Of a stretch of 7,736 nt of DNA, positions 1 through 5,814 are shown one piece after another. Source of the stretch: Pseudomonadota bacterium (GTDB lineage Bacteria > Pseudomonadota > Gammaproteobacteria > Acidiferrobacterales > Acidiferrobacteraceae). The notes beneath the pieces were generated by a model. That model was not told the origin of the DNA. It did not search any database and worked only from the letters and a program-made list of their open reading frames with translations. The number at the start of each line of letters is the position of its first letter. Position 1 is the stretch's first letter. A program made the translations under genes and the position numbers. Location: NCBI GenBank assembly GCA_021795255.1, contig JAJYPQ010000172.1, positions 1 to 7,736 of the forward strand, given 5' to 3'.

Positions 1-2
1 CT

Positions 3-953
3 CTGCGCAGGCTCGCAACCAAGCTCTATAAAGACCCACATGTTTTTCTGACAAGAATGGAAATGGCGTTTATCGCAGAACGCATTCAATATGAGTACGC
101 CGTACTGGTCGGGTGCGAATGTCACATTGTAACCACAACTGTCAAAGCCAATTTGAAGGCCTTCACGGCATTCATGAATCTGCGGGATTACCTATATCCT
201 GATGATTACCCTGGCGATAATTACTATCAGGGAAACCTTGGCACCGGTAGCTGCGATGGTTCCATCGTCGGTCAAGCGCAAGCCGTTTGTTCCGCCCTAA
301 CAACCGAGACAATCCATTCCAGCCAGGCAGGCCTCCTCTCTCGCAACCTCGCCGTAGCTCTCCGCCAGGAACCATCTGTACCGGATGACCTGTTAAACGA
401 GGAGGTGGGCCCATATATGCCGACCCTCCTGAAGGCATTATTGTATATGCGCTACTTGCGAGATTATCGATCTCGCAAAAACGGGGCGAAGCCATTTGGA
501 TACGCCGACCCCAGCAAGGCCGTACCAGAGAATCAAGGCGAACCAGTGAAAGTCGGCGATGTGGCGATTAACATAATACCAATAAAGGCAAGAGAAAGCC
601 GTGCAATGGAGTTAAGCATGCTGATCGAGATTGGATCGACATCACAACAAACAACCCCTATGGTGACACTCAATAACTCTGCTCAGATATTGGATTTTTC
701 CCTACTCCTGCGAGTCAGCGCGAGTTCGACTGACTTTTTCCGCGGGGACACGCTTGACGGGCGTTTTGGGATCGTGCGGACGCCGACCATTGGGGACTTG
801 AAACAAGCAACATATCTAGATGTCAACGGATGTCGCCTATGGATCGGAGAGTCACTCTTTTCTGACATGGTAGCCGCTATGAAAGAGGCGTTGGCACGGC
901 CTTCTGTGGCGCAAATCCTGACAGACCAATCCCTGTTGTACGGAAGCCTCTGA
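3..953 (+). CDS. Hypothetical protein, probably 5'-partial
   Basis: I do not recognise this protein. The reading frame is open from the first complete codon in the window, and the first in-frame ATG (57) has no Shine-Dalgarno sequence before it. The residues before it (LRRLATKLYKDPHVFL) look like normal coding sequence, so the gene probably starts upstream; if ATG 57 is the start, the product is 298 aa and complete. No membrane segment or signal peptide is evident. It is a mixed alpha/beta-looking soluble protein, with a hydrophobic central strand pattern around the residues DVAINIIPI and a helical C-terminus. Codon use is less GC-biased than in the neighbouring integrase, which suggests a separate origin. 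It converges on the integrase gene, with 84 bp between the two stop codons and no convincing terminator there. That the frame is coding is fairly certain; its function is unknown. Confidence 0.7.
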   Translation: MRRLATKLYKDPHVFLTRMEMAFIAERIQYEYAVLVGCECHIVTTTVKANLKAFTAFMNLRDYLYPDDYPGDNYYQGNLGTGSCDGSIVGQAQAVCSALTTETIHSSQAGLLSRNLAVALRQEPSVPDDLLNEEVGPYMPTLLKALLYMRYLRDYRSRKNGAKPFGYADPSKAVPENQGEPVKVGDVAINIIPIKARESRAMELSMLIEIGSTSQQTTPMVTLNNSAQILDFSLLLRVSASSTDFFRGDTLDGRFGIVRTPTIGDLKQATYLDVNGCRLWIGESLFSDMVAAMKEALARPSVAQILTDQSLLYGSL

Positions 954-1037
954 TCACTTCCAAGAATGCCTTATCCAAGCCTCTTGTGCTCGCCCGGTCA
1001 TTGTGCCGACCCGACCCATAGCGCCAGATGGCTTCAG

Positions 1038-2225
1038 CTAAACCTCCTCTGCCCTCTCCGTGGTCTCCCGATGCCGCTCATCGTCTTCCGCGTGCAAATA
1101 GATACTCGTCGTGTCGAGCGAGGCATGGCGCAGGTTCTTCTGGATGAACCGGATGTCGGTACCGGCATCCGCCTGATGGCTGGCCGCGGTATGCCGAAGC
1201 CAGTGGGGTGACGCACGACGGAGGACGGCCGCCCCCGCCGGATCGTCCGCCTCGATGGTGTCCGCGGCCCAGCGCATGACCTCTTTGACGACCAGGTAGA
1301 TGGTCGCCGGCGTCAGCCGCTGCCCCCTCACGCCCGCCACGGGCAGCACAAGCGGTATATCGGGCTCAGCCGTGTCTGGATTCTCGGAGAGGCCGTAAAG
1401 GCGCCTGTAGCGCCCCAGATCGGCTATGAGACCGTCGCTTACGGGCACCTCCCCTGTCACTCCGCCCTTGCCGGTGACCCGCAGCCACCAGCGGCCGCGC
1501 CGTTGCACAAGGTCGCCTGTCCGGGCCTGCGCCACTTCTGACGCCCGCAAGGCGGTGGCGTAGAGCAGGCGGAACAGCCAGCGCGCGCGCTCATGGTGCT
1601 GCCGCTCGCGGGCCGTACCGGTCGGCAGGGTATCAATGAAGGCCAGCAGGCGCGCCCACAAGGCCTGATCCAGGTAGCGCTCCTGCCCGGGCCGCGTCCC
1701 CCGACCCTTGCGACTCTTGCGCCGGCGTAGCGCCAGCGGATTGCCGGCCAGGTAGCCGGCGGCCGTGAGGTACCCAAACAGCCCGGAGAGGATGCCGAGA
1801 GCGTGGCGGATGGACGCGGGCGAAAGAGGCCCCTCGAACAGGCGCCGCCCCCCACCCTTTCGCGGCCGCGCCGGATCCGCCCAATCCCCGGTCGGGCGTG
1901 CCAGGAATACCTCGTAGAGCAACAGGTCCTCGCGGGTGAGGCTCGAGAGTGGCTTGCCCAGCGTCTGCCCGGCCCAGAACATCAACCGCACGACTTCCTT
2001 GCGGTAGGCACGCAGGGTATGCGGCGAGTCGGCGTACTCGGCGAGCCACGCGCGCACGGCCTCGATGTCCGTGTCGGCGGCGATCTGTCGGCGCGCCCCC
2101 ACGGCGCGGTTCGTCCCTTGGCGGCCGTCCAGCCGCGCCGGTACGGCCGGCAGGTCGATACAGGCCAATTCGTGTTCTTGCATGGCTCCTTCGGTCTCTG
2201 GGATTCCGCGGACCCTGTGCGCCAT
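1038..2225 (-). CDS. Tyrosine recombinase / site-specific integrase
   Basis: This is a DNA strand-exchange enzyme of the tyrosine recombinase (lambda-integrase/XerC) family. An N-terminal SAM-like core-binding domain lies at about residues 52-165 (SPHTLRAYRKEV, SLTREDLLLYEVFL, GYLTAAGYLAGNPLAL). The catalytic domain follows, with every expected residue: R227 (ATALRASEV), K253 (TGKGG), H341-x-x-R344 (PHWLRHTAAS), H367 (LRHASLDTT) and nucleophile Y376 (SIYLH). The family makes a 3'-phosphotyrosine intermediate and exchanges strands at short inverted-repeat core sites. The usual length is 300-400 aa and the gene appears intact. The start is uncertain. ATG 2225 has no ribosome binding site, whereas ATG 2183 (381 aa) follows AAGGAG at a tight 2-nt spacing. 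It is divergent from the KfrA-like gene across 129 bp that holds candidate recombination sites. Whether it mobilises an element or resolves multimers or cointegrates cannot be told from sequence alone. Confidence 0.96.
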   Translation of the reverse strand: MAHRVRGIPETEGAMQEHELACIDLPAVPARLDGRQGTNRAVGARRQIAADTDIEAVRAWLAEYADSPHTLRAYRKEVVRLMFWAGQTLGKPLSSLTREDLLLYEVFLARPTGDWADPARPRKGGGRRLFEGPLSPASIRHALGILSGLFGYLTAAGYLAGNPLALRRRKSRKGRGTRPGQERYLDQALWARLLAFIDTLPTGTARERQHHERARWLFRLLYATALRASEVAQARTGDLVQRRGRWWLRVTGKGGVTGEVPVSDGLIADLGRYRRLYGLSENPDTAEPDIPLVLPVAGVRGQRLTPATIYLVVKEVMRWAADTIEADDPAGAAVLRRASPHWLRHTAASHQADAGTDIRFIQKNLRHASLDTTSIYLHAEDDERHRETTERAEEV

Positions 2226-2235
2226 GGTACGGCAG

Positions 2236-2271
2236 AATAACTTGCGATAATAGGAATTATCACAAATAATT
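2236..2271. repeat. 36-bp imperfect inverted repeat, dif-like candidate recombination core
   Basis: The left arm AATAACTTGCGATAAT (2236-2251) and right arm ATTATCACAAATAATT (2256-2271) are inverted copies matching at 13 of 16 positions around the spacer AGGA. Read as a Xer-type site, it has 11-bp arms ending ATAA (2240-2250) and starting TTAT (2257-2267) around the 6-bp centre TAGGAA, the same geometry as chromosomal dif sites. It starts 10 bp upstream of the recombinase ORF. Tyrosine recombinases bind paired inverted arms and often have their site beside their own gene, so this is the best candidate for the core site. The repeat is seen directly; the role is inferred. Confidence 0.5.
2256..2264 (-). 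promoter_or_regulatory. Candidate extended -10 promoter of the recombinase
   Basis: On the minus strand the sequence reads TGTGATAAT, an extended -10 (TG, one base, then GATAAT). Transcription would start near 2249, leaving about 24 nt of leader before ATG 2225. No good -35 hexamer lies 16-18 bp upstream. The -10 lies inside the right arm of the 36-bp inverted repeat at 2236-2271, so a protein bound there, perhaps the recombinase itself, would occlude it. This is pattern-based only. Confidence 0.35.
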
Positions 2272-2282
2272 ACGGTAAATCG

Positions 2283-2301
2283 TACTACATATAATGTAAT
2301 A
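2283..2301. repeat. Second intergenic inverted repeat
   Basis: TACAT (2286-2290) and ATGTA (2294-2298) form a perfect inverted repeat around ATA. Allowing one mismatch, the arms extend to 8 bp (2283-2301). It lies between the dif-like repeat and the promoter of the KfrA-like gene. It could be an accessory binding site for either flanking protein, but short AT-rich palindromes also occur by chance. Confidence 0.3.
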
Positions 2302-2302
2302 T

Positions 2303-2324
2303 CCCTGTTATACTGTTTACAGGG
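2303..2324 (+). promoter_or_regulatory. Promoter and operator-like repeat of the KfrA-like gene
   Basis: CCCTGT (2303-2308) and ACAGGG (2319-2324) are perfect inverted arms 10 bp apart. Between and across them lies TGTTATACT (2306-2314), a near-consensus extended -10 with the hexamer TATACT at 2309-2314. The -35 region is poor (TACATA at 2286-2291), as is common with extended -10 promoters. Transcription would start at about 2321, inside the repeat. A repressor binding both arms would block the promoter. KfrA of plasmid RK2 is known to repress its own gene, so autoregulation is a reasonable inference. Confidence 0.5.
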
Positions 2325-2354
2325 TACGGAAAAACAGGTGTCATCGGAGGGTTT

Positions 2355-3395
2355 ATGGCAGGCCGTTTCAGCGATACCCGCGAGCGCGTGCGCGCGGTGG
2401 CCGACCGATTCGTGGCCGAAGGGTCTTCACCGCATGAGGTCACGGTCGATCGCCTCTACGCGGAGCTGAAGCAGGGAAGTCGCACCACGATCAATGATGA
2501 GCTCAGAATCTGGCGGCGCGAGCGCGCCAGGATGGACGCCCAGAGAGCCGCCCTCCCCCACCCCGTACTGAATGCCGCGCACGCCCTCTGGGACGCCGCT
2601 TCCCAGGCTGCGGAAGCGGCGCTGCTCGAGCGTAGGCAAGAGATCGAAAACCAGAGGGAGGCCCTCCAGGAACGCCTACGGGCGTTAGAGGGCGATCTCG
2701 CGCGTGCGCGGGATAGCCATGCCGTTTTACACGCCCAGATCACCAGTCAGGACGACACCATCACGGCGCTCCGCCAGGAACTGGTGGAGGCCCGGACGGC
2801 GGCTGACACCGCCCACGCGCAGGTCGAGATGCTTTCGGGTCAGCTGGAGGCACAACACGCCGACGCCGAGCGCCGGCTGAGCCGGCAGCAGACCGATTAC
2901 GAGTCGCGTATCGCGGCACTCACGGAGGCCGCAACCCGGAGGGATGCGACGTACCGGGCCGAGATCGAAAAGGCCCACGCCCGCCTCGAGGGCGTGCAGA
3001 ATCACATGCTGCAGCAGGTGGCCGAGGCCCGCGAGGTGGCCAAGCGCGCGGAGGCCGCGCTTGCCAAGGCACGGGAGCGCGGCGATGAGTTGGCCGCTGA
3101 GCTGCAGGCAGCCCGCGAAGACCTGGCAGCCACAAAAGCCGCAGGAAGAGAGCGCGAGGCCGGCAGCCAGCAGGAGATCGCACGTCTCCTTGAGACCACC
3201 AAATCCCTACAGGGTCAGGCCGACGAGGCCAGGCAGGGCGAGGCGATCGCCAAGGAGAGACTGGCGGCCGCCGCCGAAAAGATCGCCGCACAGGCCGAAC
3301 AGCTGAAGGCGGCTGAACGCGAAAAAGCGAGCCTGTTGGATTTGCTGGCCAAGCGGTCCAAAATGGAAAAAACAGGCGGATTGGCCTCACGATGA
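2355..3395 (+). CDS. KfrA-like DNA-binding protein with long coiled coil (PF11740-type N-terminus)
   Basis: The N-terminus (about residues 5-60) matches the KfrA N-terminal DNA-binding domain: a helix RERVRAVADRFVAEG, then VTVDRLYAELKQGSRTTINDELRIWRR written here only as its key elements VDRLYAELK, GSRTTIND and LRIW. From about residue 85 to 335 the protein is almost uninterrupted Ala/Glu/Arg/Gln-rich heptad sequence, a long coiled coil for multimerisation. The family includes plasmid KfrA, an autorepressor linked to partition, and TnpT, the accessory protein of the TnpS recombinase in Tn4651-type transposons. At 346 aa it is close to the usual length. The start is supported by GGAGG 4 nt before the ATG. 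Its divergent position from a tyrosine recombinase favours a TnpT-like helper or local repressor over a plasmid partition role, though the latter is not excluded. Confidence 0.85.
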   Translation: MAGRFSDTRERVRAVADRFVAEGSSPHEVTVDRLYAELKQGSRTTINDELRIWRRERARMDAQRAALPHPVLNAAHALWDAASQAAEAALLERRQEIENQREALQERLRALEGDLARARDSHAVLHAQITSQDDTITALRQELVEARTAADTAHAQVEMLSGQLEAQHADAERRLSRQQTDYESRIAALTEAATRRDATYRAEIEKAHARLEGVQNHMLQQVAEAREVAKRAEAALAKARERGDELAAELQAAREDLAATKAAGREREAGSQQEIARLLETTKSLQGQADEARQGEAIAKERLAAAAEKIAAQAEQLKAAEREKASLLDLLAKRSKMEKTGGLASR

Positions 3396-3409
3396 AGGGG
3401 AGAGATTTC

Positions 3410-3538
3410 ATGCACCTCGCCAACCAAAATGAGCGATCCTGGACGTATTGGCACTACCGTCTCGGCCTGTCCGCCGTGGATCACGTTCCACCATTGCCGG
3501 TGCGCCGTCAGAGTCCCGTCGAAGACCGGTTCGCATGA
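3410..3538 (+). CDS. Possible 42-aa small ORF
   Basis: The ATG at 3410 follows GGGGAG (3397-3402) at 7 nt, a good ribosome binding site, and opens a 42-codon frame ending in TGA at 3536-3538. An earlier in-frame ATG at 3392 overlaps the stop of the KfrA-like gene as ATGA, giving 48 aa. The product is rich in aromatic residues early (SWTYWHYRL) and in Pro/Arg late; no domain is recognised. It fills most of the space between the KfrA-like gene and the next gene. It may be a genuine small gene translationally coupled to its neighbour, or a gene relic. Confidence 0.3.
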   Translation: MHLANQNERSWTYWHYRLGLSAVDHVPPLPVRRQSPVEDRFA

Positions 3539-3561
3539 AACGCATATTCAAGGAGCACGCT

Positions 3562-3804
3562 ATGACTCAACCGCAATTGGCACATCCGCCATCCGCTGAC
3601 GTTGCGGATGAAAAGCGGCTCGACGAATATTTTCGTCAGCTCTCTGCCGGGCAAATAAGCCACCGCGAATTCGAGGAAGCGACAGGCCAGGAATGGTGGT
3701 GGGGAGACATCCTGGAAGGCCTTGGAAAGAGGAATCTTCCTTACCCGACCGTCGAACCGAAAAGAACAGACGCCCAACAGAAACTGGTGGAAGAGGTGTT
3801 TTGA
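3562..3804 (+). CDS. Small antitoxin-like protein, partner of the PIN-domain gene
   Basis: This 80-aa acidic protein is placed as the first gene of a two-gene toxin-antitoxin pair. AGGAG (3551-3555) lies 6 nt before ATG 3562, which decides the start; an in-frame extension upstream to 3448 has no such signal. Residues about 20-62 (LDEYFRQLSAGQIS, then FEEATGQEWWWGDILEGLG, then NLPYP) resemble the shape of short UPF0175-type antitoxins: a helix with an S-G-x-I-S turn, a second helix after a TG, then a G-x-x-x-P end. The match is loose and I would not assign the family firmly. Its stop overlaps the start of the PIN gene (TGATG), the tight coupling typical of such pairs. In these systems the antitoxin binds and neutralises the nuclease and often represses the operon. 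Confidence 0.75.
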   Translation: MTQPQLAHPPSADVADEKRLDEYFRQLSAGQISHREFEEATGQEWWWGDILEGLGKRNLPYPTVEPKRTDAQQKLVEEVF

Positions 3805-4397
3805 TGGAACCGGCAGGTTCCCAAAATCCAAAGGCATCCATTATTGTGACGGATGCCAGTCCACTGGTGACGTTGGCGATAGCTGGTGCACTCGATACAT
3901 TGCTTTTGCCGGGATTGCGCGTCATCATTCCGGATATGGTGAGATTCGAAGTGACCCGTCATCTCGACAAGCCTGGCGCGCAGGAAATCCTGGATTGGAT
4001 TCGCAGAAATGAACCTGAGAGGGTCTATGTCGGGACAACAGAGACTTTTGATGAATTCGAAATTCTTCTCAAGACAAACCCCGCGGCACGAAGTCGGTCG
4101 CGGGGCGAGGAATCCGCCTCCGAAATTCTCTCCCGTGAACTTGCGAAGTCGAACGACAGGATAGGAATCCTGCTCTTCGAAGACGCGGATGTGGCGAAAA
4201 CGAATTTTTTGGTCCGACTTCCGGATCGAGTTGTCGTCTATTCGACCGCATCGTTTCTCAAAAGGCTGGAATCAAAGCATATGATAGACAATGCGAGGGT
4301 TATCCTTGACAGGGCTCTGTCTGTGCGCGGTGGTCGCATTCTTTTCGAACAGGAAAATTATATGGAAGGGGTCGATATTTCATTTGATCCCTTTTGA
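3804..4397 (+). CDS. PIN-domain protein, probable toxin nuclease (DUF3368-like)
   Basis: This 197-aa protein has the PIN-domain layout of metal-dependent ribonucleases. Acidic residue D17 sits in the opening strand (IIVTDASPLVTLA), followed by a strand-turn ending IIPDMVRFEV with E49, then GEESASEIL (E102/E103) and ILLFEDADV (E126, D127, D129). The opening TDASPL is characteristic of DUF3368-type PIN proteins. It is longer than most VapC toxins (about 130-150 aa), with roughly 40 extra C-terminal residues after the FLKRL helix. The start at 3804 overlaps the upstream stop, so translation is probably coupled and has no separate ribosome binding site; an in-frame upstream start at 3693 would lie deep inside the antitoxin gene. 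It is AT-richer than the flanking recombination and nucleotidyltransferase blocks. The inferred role is RNA cleavage held in check by the upstream partner. Confidence 0.85.
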   Translation: MEPAGSQNPKASIIVTDASPLVTLAIAGALDTLLLPGLRVIIPDMVRFEVTRHLDKPGAQEILDWIRRNEPERVYVGTTETFDEFEILLKTNPAARSRSRGEESASEILSRELAKSNDRIGILLFEDADVAKTNFLVRLPDRVVVYSTASFLKRLESKHMIDNARVILDRALSVRGGRILFEQENYMEGVDISFDPF

Positions 4398-4415
4398 TGT
4401 CCAGGAGCTATGACC

Positions 4416-4586
4416 ATGAAATGTCCCGTCAAGGGCGAGACCACCACCATCCCGGCGGTGATGGGGGAGTTCTGCCCGGCGTGCGGGGAGGCCATTTTGG
4501 ATGCCGCGGAATCCGATCGCGTCATGCGCGAGATGAAGGCCTTTGCGAAAGAGGTCAACGCCGCCGTCGTCGCCAACCCGCGCTAG
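4416..4586 (+). pseudogene. mqsA: Shortened mqsA (YgiT-type antitoxin) remnant
   Basis: The 56-aa frame reads MKCPV, then KGETTTIPAV, then EFCPACGEAILD, then an alpha-helical run ending VNAAVVANPR. Intact MqsA is about 130 aa: an N-terminal zinc domain with Cys3, Cys6 and a second CxxC, and a C-terminal helix-turn-helix that binds DNA. Here the beginning jumps from MKCPV straight into KGETTT, so the second zinc cysteine and about 18-20 residues are missing. The protein stops just after the NAAVV segment, so the whole DNA-binding half is gone. No mqsR toxin is visible beside it. The start at 4416 is set by AGGAG (4403-4407) at 8 nt and by the conserved MKCPV; ATG 4410 is too close to that site. 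It lies 18 nt after the PIN stop. Most likely it is a decayed antitoxin gene, possibly still translated. Confidence 0.75.
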
Positions 4587-4606
4587 GTTTGGAGTATCAT
4601 GAATCC

Positions 4607-4828
4607 ATGCTGCATCGTCACCTGAACCACCAAGGCTTTACACTGGCTGCCATCGACGACGTGATCGGCCGCGGAAAGCGACGCGACTGGGCCGAATTGC
4701 GCCGAGCCGCCTTGCAGGACCCGGCCTTGTTCAAGAAGGTCCTGCGCATTTGCGAAGCTTATACGCAGGATCCCTATGCCCAGCGCTACCATTTCTGGAA
4801 GCACTATGCCGAACGACATCTTGCCTGA
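4607..4828 (+). CDS. 73-aa partner protein upstream of a nucleotidyltransferase; putative antitoxin
   Basis: This small basic helical protein includes LNHQGFTLAAIDDVI, RDWAELRRAAL and PYAQRYHFWKHYA. I believe proteins of this shape are found directly ahead of AbiEii-type nucleotidyltransferases, but I recognise no named domain. Its last 23 nt overlap the start of the nucleotidyltransferase gene, so the two are surely co-translated. The start is uncertain. ATG 4607 has GGAG 12 nt away, rather far. An in-frame TTG at 4589 would add LEYHES and begin 2 nt after the mqsA-remnant stop. It is too short to be AbiEi, the usual winged-helix antitoxin of AbiE systems. The inferred role is neutralising partner or accessory factor of the downstream enzyme. 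Confidence 0.7.
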   Translation: MLHRHLNHQGFTLAAIDDVIGRGKRRDWAELRRAALQDPALFKKVLRICEAYTQDPYAQRYHFWKHYAERHLA

Positions 4829-5513
4829 TTGGGAAGACGTTTTGTCCTCTGCGGCCCATCTGCAACGCATTCTGCCAGATGCCGTCCTGGTAGGCGGCAC
4901 GGCCTCTGCGCTCTACGCTGGCCACCGGCTTTCGGTTGACGCCGACCATGTCGTGACGGACCTGCGCGAGCGCTTTGATCAGGTGCTCGCGCAACTGGAA
5001 TCAATCGCCGGCTGGAAAACGGCCCGCGTGCGGCGCCCCGTGCAAATTCTTGGCAGCCTGGATGGCATCGAGACCGGCGTGCGGCAGTTGATTCGCAAGG
5101 AGCCGCTGGAAACCGCGCAGATTGACATCCTGGGCCAGAAGCTCACGGTGCCAACAGAGGCGGAGATCCTTCGGATCAAGGGCATCCTGATCCTCAAGCG
5201 TAACGCGACACGCGATTATCTGGACTTCGTTGCCTTGGCGAATCGGATGGGCGCCGAGGAAGTTGCCGCCGCCTTACGCGACTTCGACCGTCTCTATCCG
5301 CAGCCGAACGACGAGTCAGCCCTGCAACAGCTTCAGATCCAGTTGGGGAACGCCCTACCCTATGATCTCGAAGAGGTGAATCTGGCCGAATACAAGCACC
5401 TTGATCTGCAGTGGCAGGATTGGCAGAAAGTCAAATCGGCGTGCCTCGGTTTGGCCACACTGATTTTCGACCAAATTATTGGTCCAGATGACCACCTGGA
5501 TTTTCATCCCTAA
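4806..5513 (+). CDS. AbiEii/AbiGii-type nucleotidyltransferase, putative toxin
   Basis: The 235-aa protein has the polymerase-beta-like nucleotidyltransferase signature of the AbiEii family: G30-G31 in VLVGGTASALYAGHR, then S43-x-D45-x-D47-H (LSVDADHVV), giving the metal-binding acidic pair. D107 (AQIDIL) is in the place of the third acidic residue. The family's later helical motif is also present: K125 in LRIKG and R136-D137-x-x-D140 in ATRDYLDFVAL. AbiEii proteins transfer nucleotides to an RNA or other target and act as toxins in abortive-infection systems. The active site appears intact. The start at 4806 is preferred because the protein begins there like its relatives; it lies inside the upstream 73-aa gene. 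Two more small genes follow after 13 nt, so it is probably the second gene of an operon. Confidence 0.88.
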   Translation: MPNDILPDWEDVLSSAAHLQRILPDAVLVGGTASALYAGHRLSVDADHVVTDLRERFDQVLAQLESIAGWKTARVRRPVQILGSLDGIETGVRQLIRKEPLETAQIDILGQKLTVPTEAEILRIKGILILKRNATRDYLDFVALANRMGAEEVAAALRDFDRLYPQPNDESALQQLQIQLGNALPYDLEEVNLAEYKHLDLQWQDWQKVKSACLGLATLIFDQIIGPDDHLDFHP

Positions 5514-5526
5514 AGGCCCGGTAAAG

Positions 5527-5814
5527 ATGAAAACATCCCACCTGGAAATGATCGCCGCGCACTTGAATGCCCCCTACGGGGATGTGGTCATGGCCGATGA
5601 CGTGGCGGCCGTCCTGCGCACGGGGACACTTGCCAGCATTCCCCCGGGGCTTCCCCGGTCGGTACTCTTTTCGCTCTTTTCGGAATGCGCACCCGCCACT
5701 ATCCTCTCCGCAGCCATCGGAGCGGGCGGCTCGTGGCGGACCGCACAAGCCCTGTACAAGGAGATCGTGGCAAGCGGTGGGACGCGCGTGAGTGCGTGGG
5801 AAGGCGCGGCATGA
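5527..5814 (+). CDS. 95-aa hypothetical protein downstream of the nucleotidyltransferase
   Basis: I do not recognise this protein. ATG 5527 begins 13 nt after the nucleotidyltransferase stop, with AAGG (5513-5516) about 10 nt upstream. The frame is open further upstream to a TTG at 5479, but that would overlap the enzyme gene with no support. The protein is mostly helical: MKTSHLEMIAAHL, then DVVMADDVAAVLRTG, a loop SIPPGLP, then a hydrophobic FSLFSECAPATILSAAIGAGG and a helix WRTAQALYKEIVASGG. The middle hydrophobic stretch is short and polar-interrupted, so it is more likely a buried helix than a membrane segment. Its stop overlaps the next start as ATGA. Gene order suggests a second small two-gene unit or accessory proteins of the nucleotidyltransferase locus. 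Confidence 0.65.
   Translation: MKTSHLEMIAAHLNAPYGDVVMADDVAAVLRTGTLASIPPGLPRSVLFSLFSECAPATILSAAIGAGGSWRTAQALYKEIVASGGTRVSAWEGAA

Noticed and set aside
211..230. GATAAT / TATC pattern resembling the dif-like repeat
   Set aside because: Arms do not extend, the spacing differs, and it lies inside a coding frame; not a convincing second recombination site.
942..961. GGAAG / CTTCC hairpin over the stop of the left-edge gene
   Set aside because: Only 5-bp arms with a 10-nt loop and no T-run; too weak to call a terminator.
944..984. Direct repeat AAGCCTCT (944-951 and 977-984)
   Set aside because: Eight bases is too short to be meaningful alone; no element with matching target duplication lies between the copies.
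966..1211. 81-codon plus-strand ORF
   Set aside because: Mostly antisense to the integrase C-terminus with no start signal.
1803..2240. 145-codon plus-strand ORF opposite the integrase
   Set aside because: Antisense shadow of the GC-rich recombinase gene; Arg/Pro/Ala-rich with no motif, and the opposite frame has all catalytic residues.
2920..3423. 167-codon minus-strand ORF
   Set aside because: Shadow of the repetitive coiled-coil region of the KfrA-like gene; extreme Arg/Pro content.
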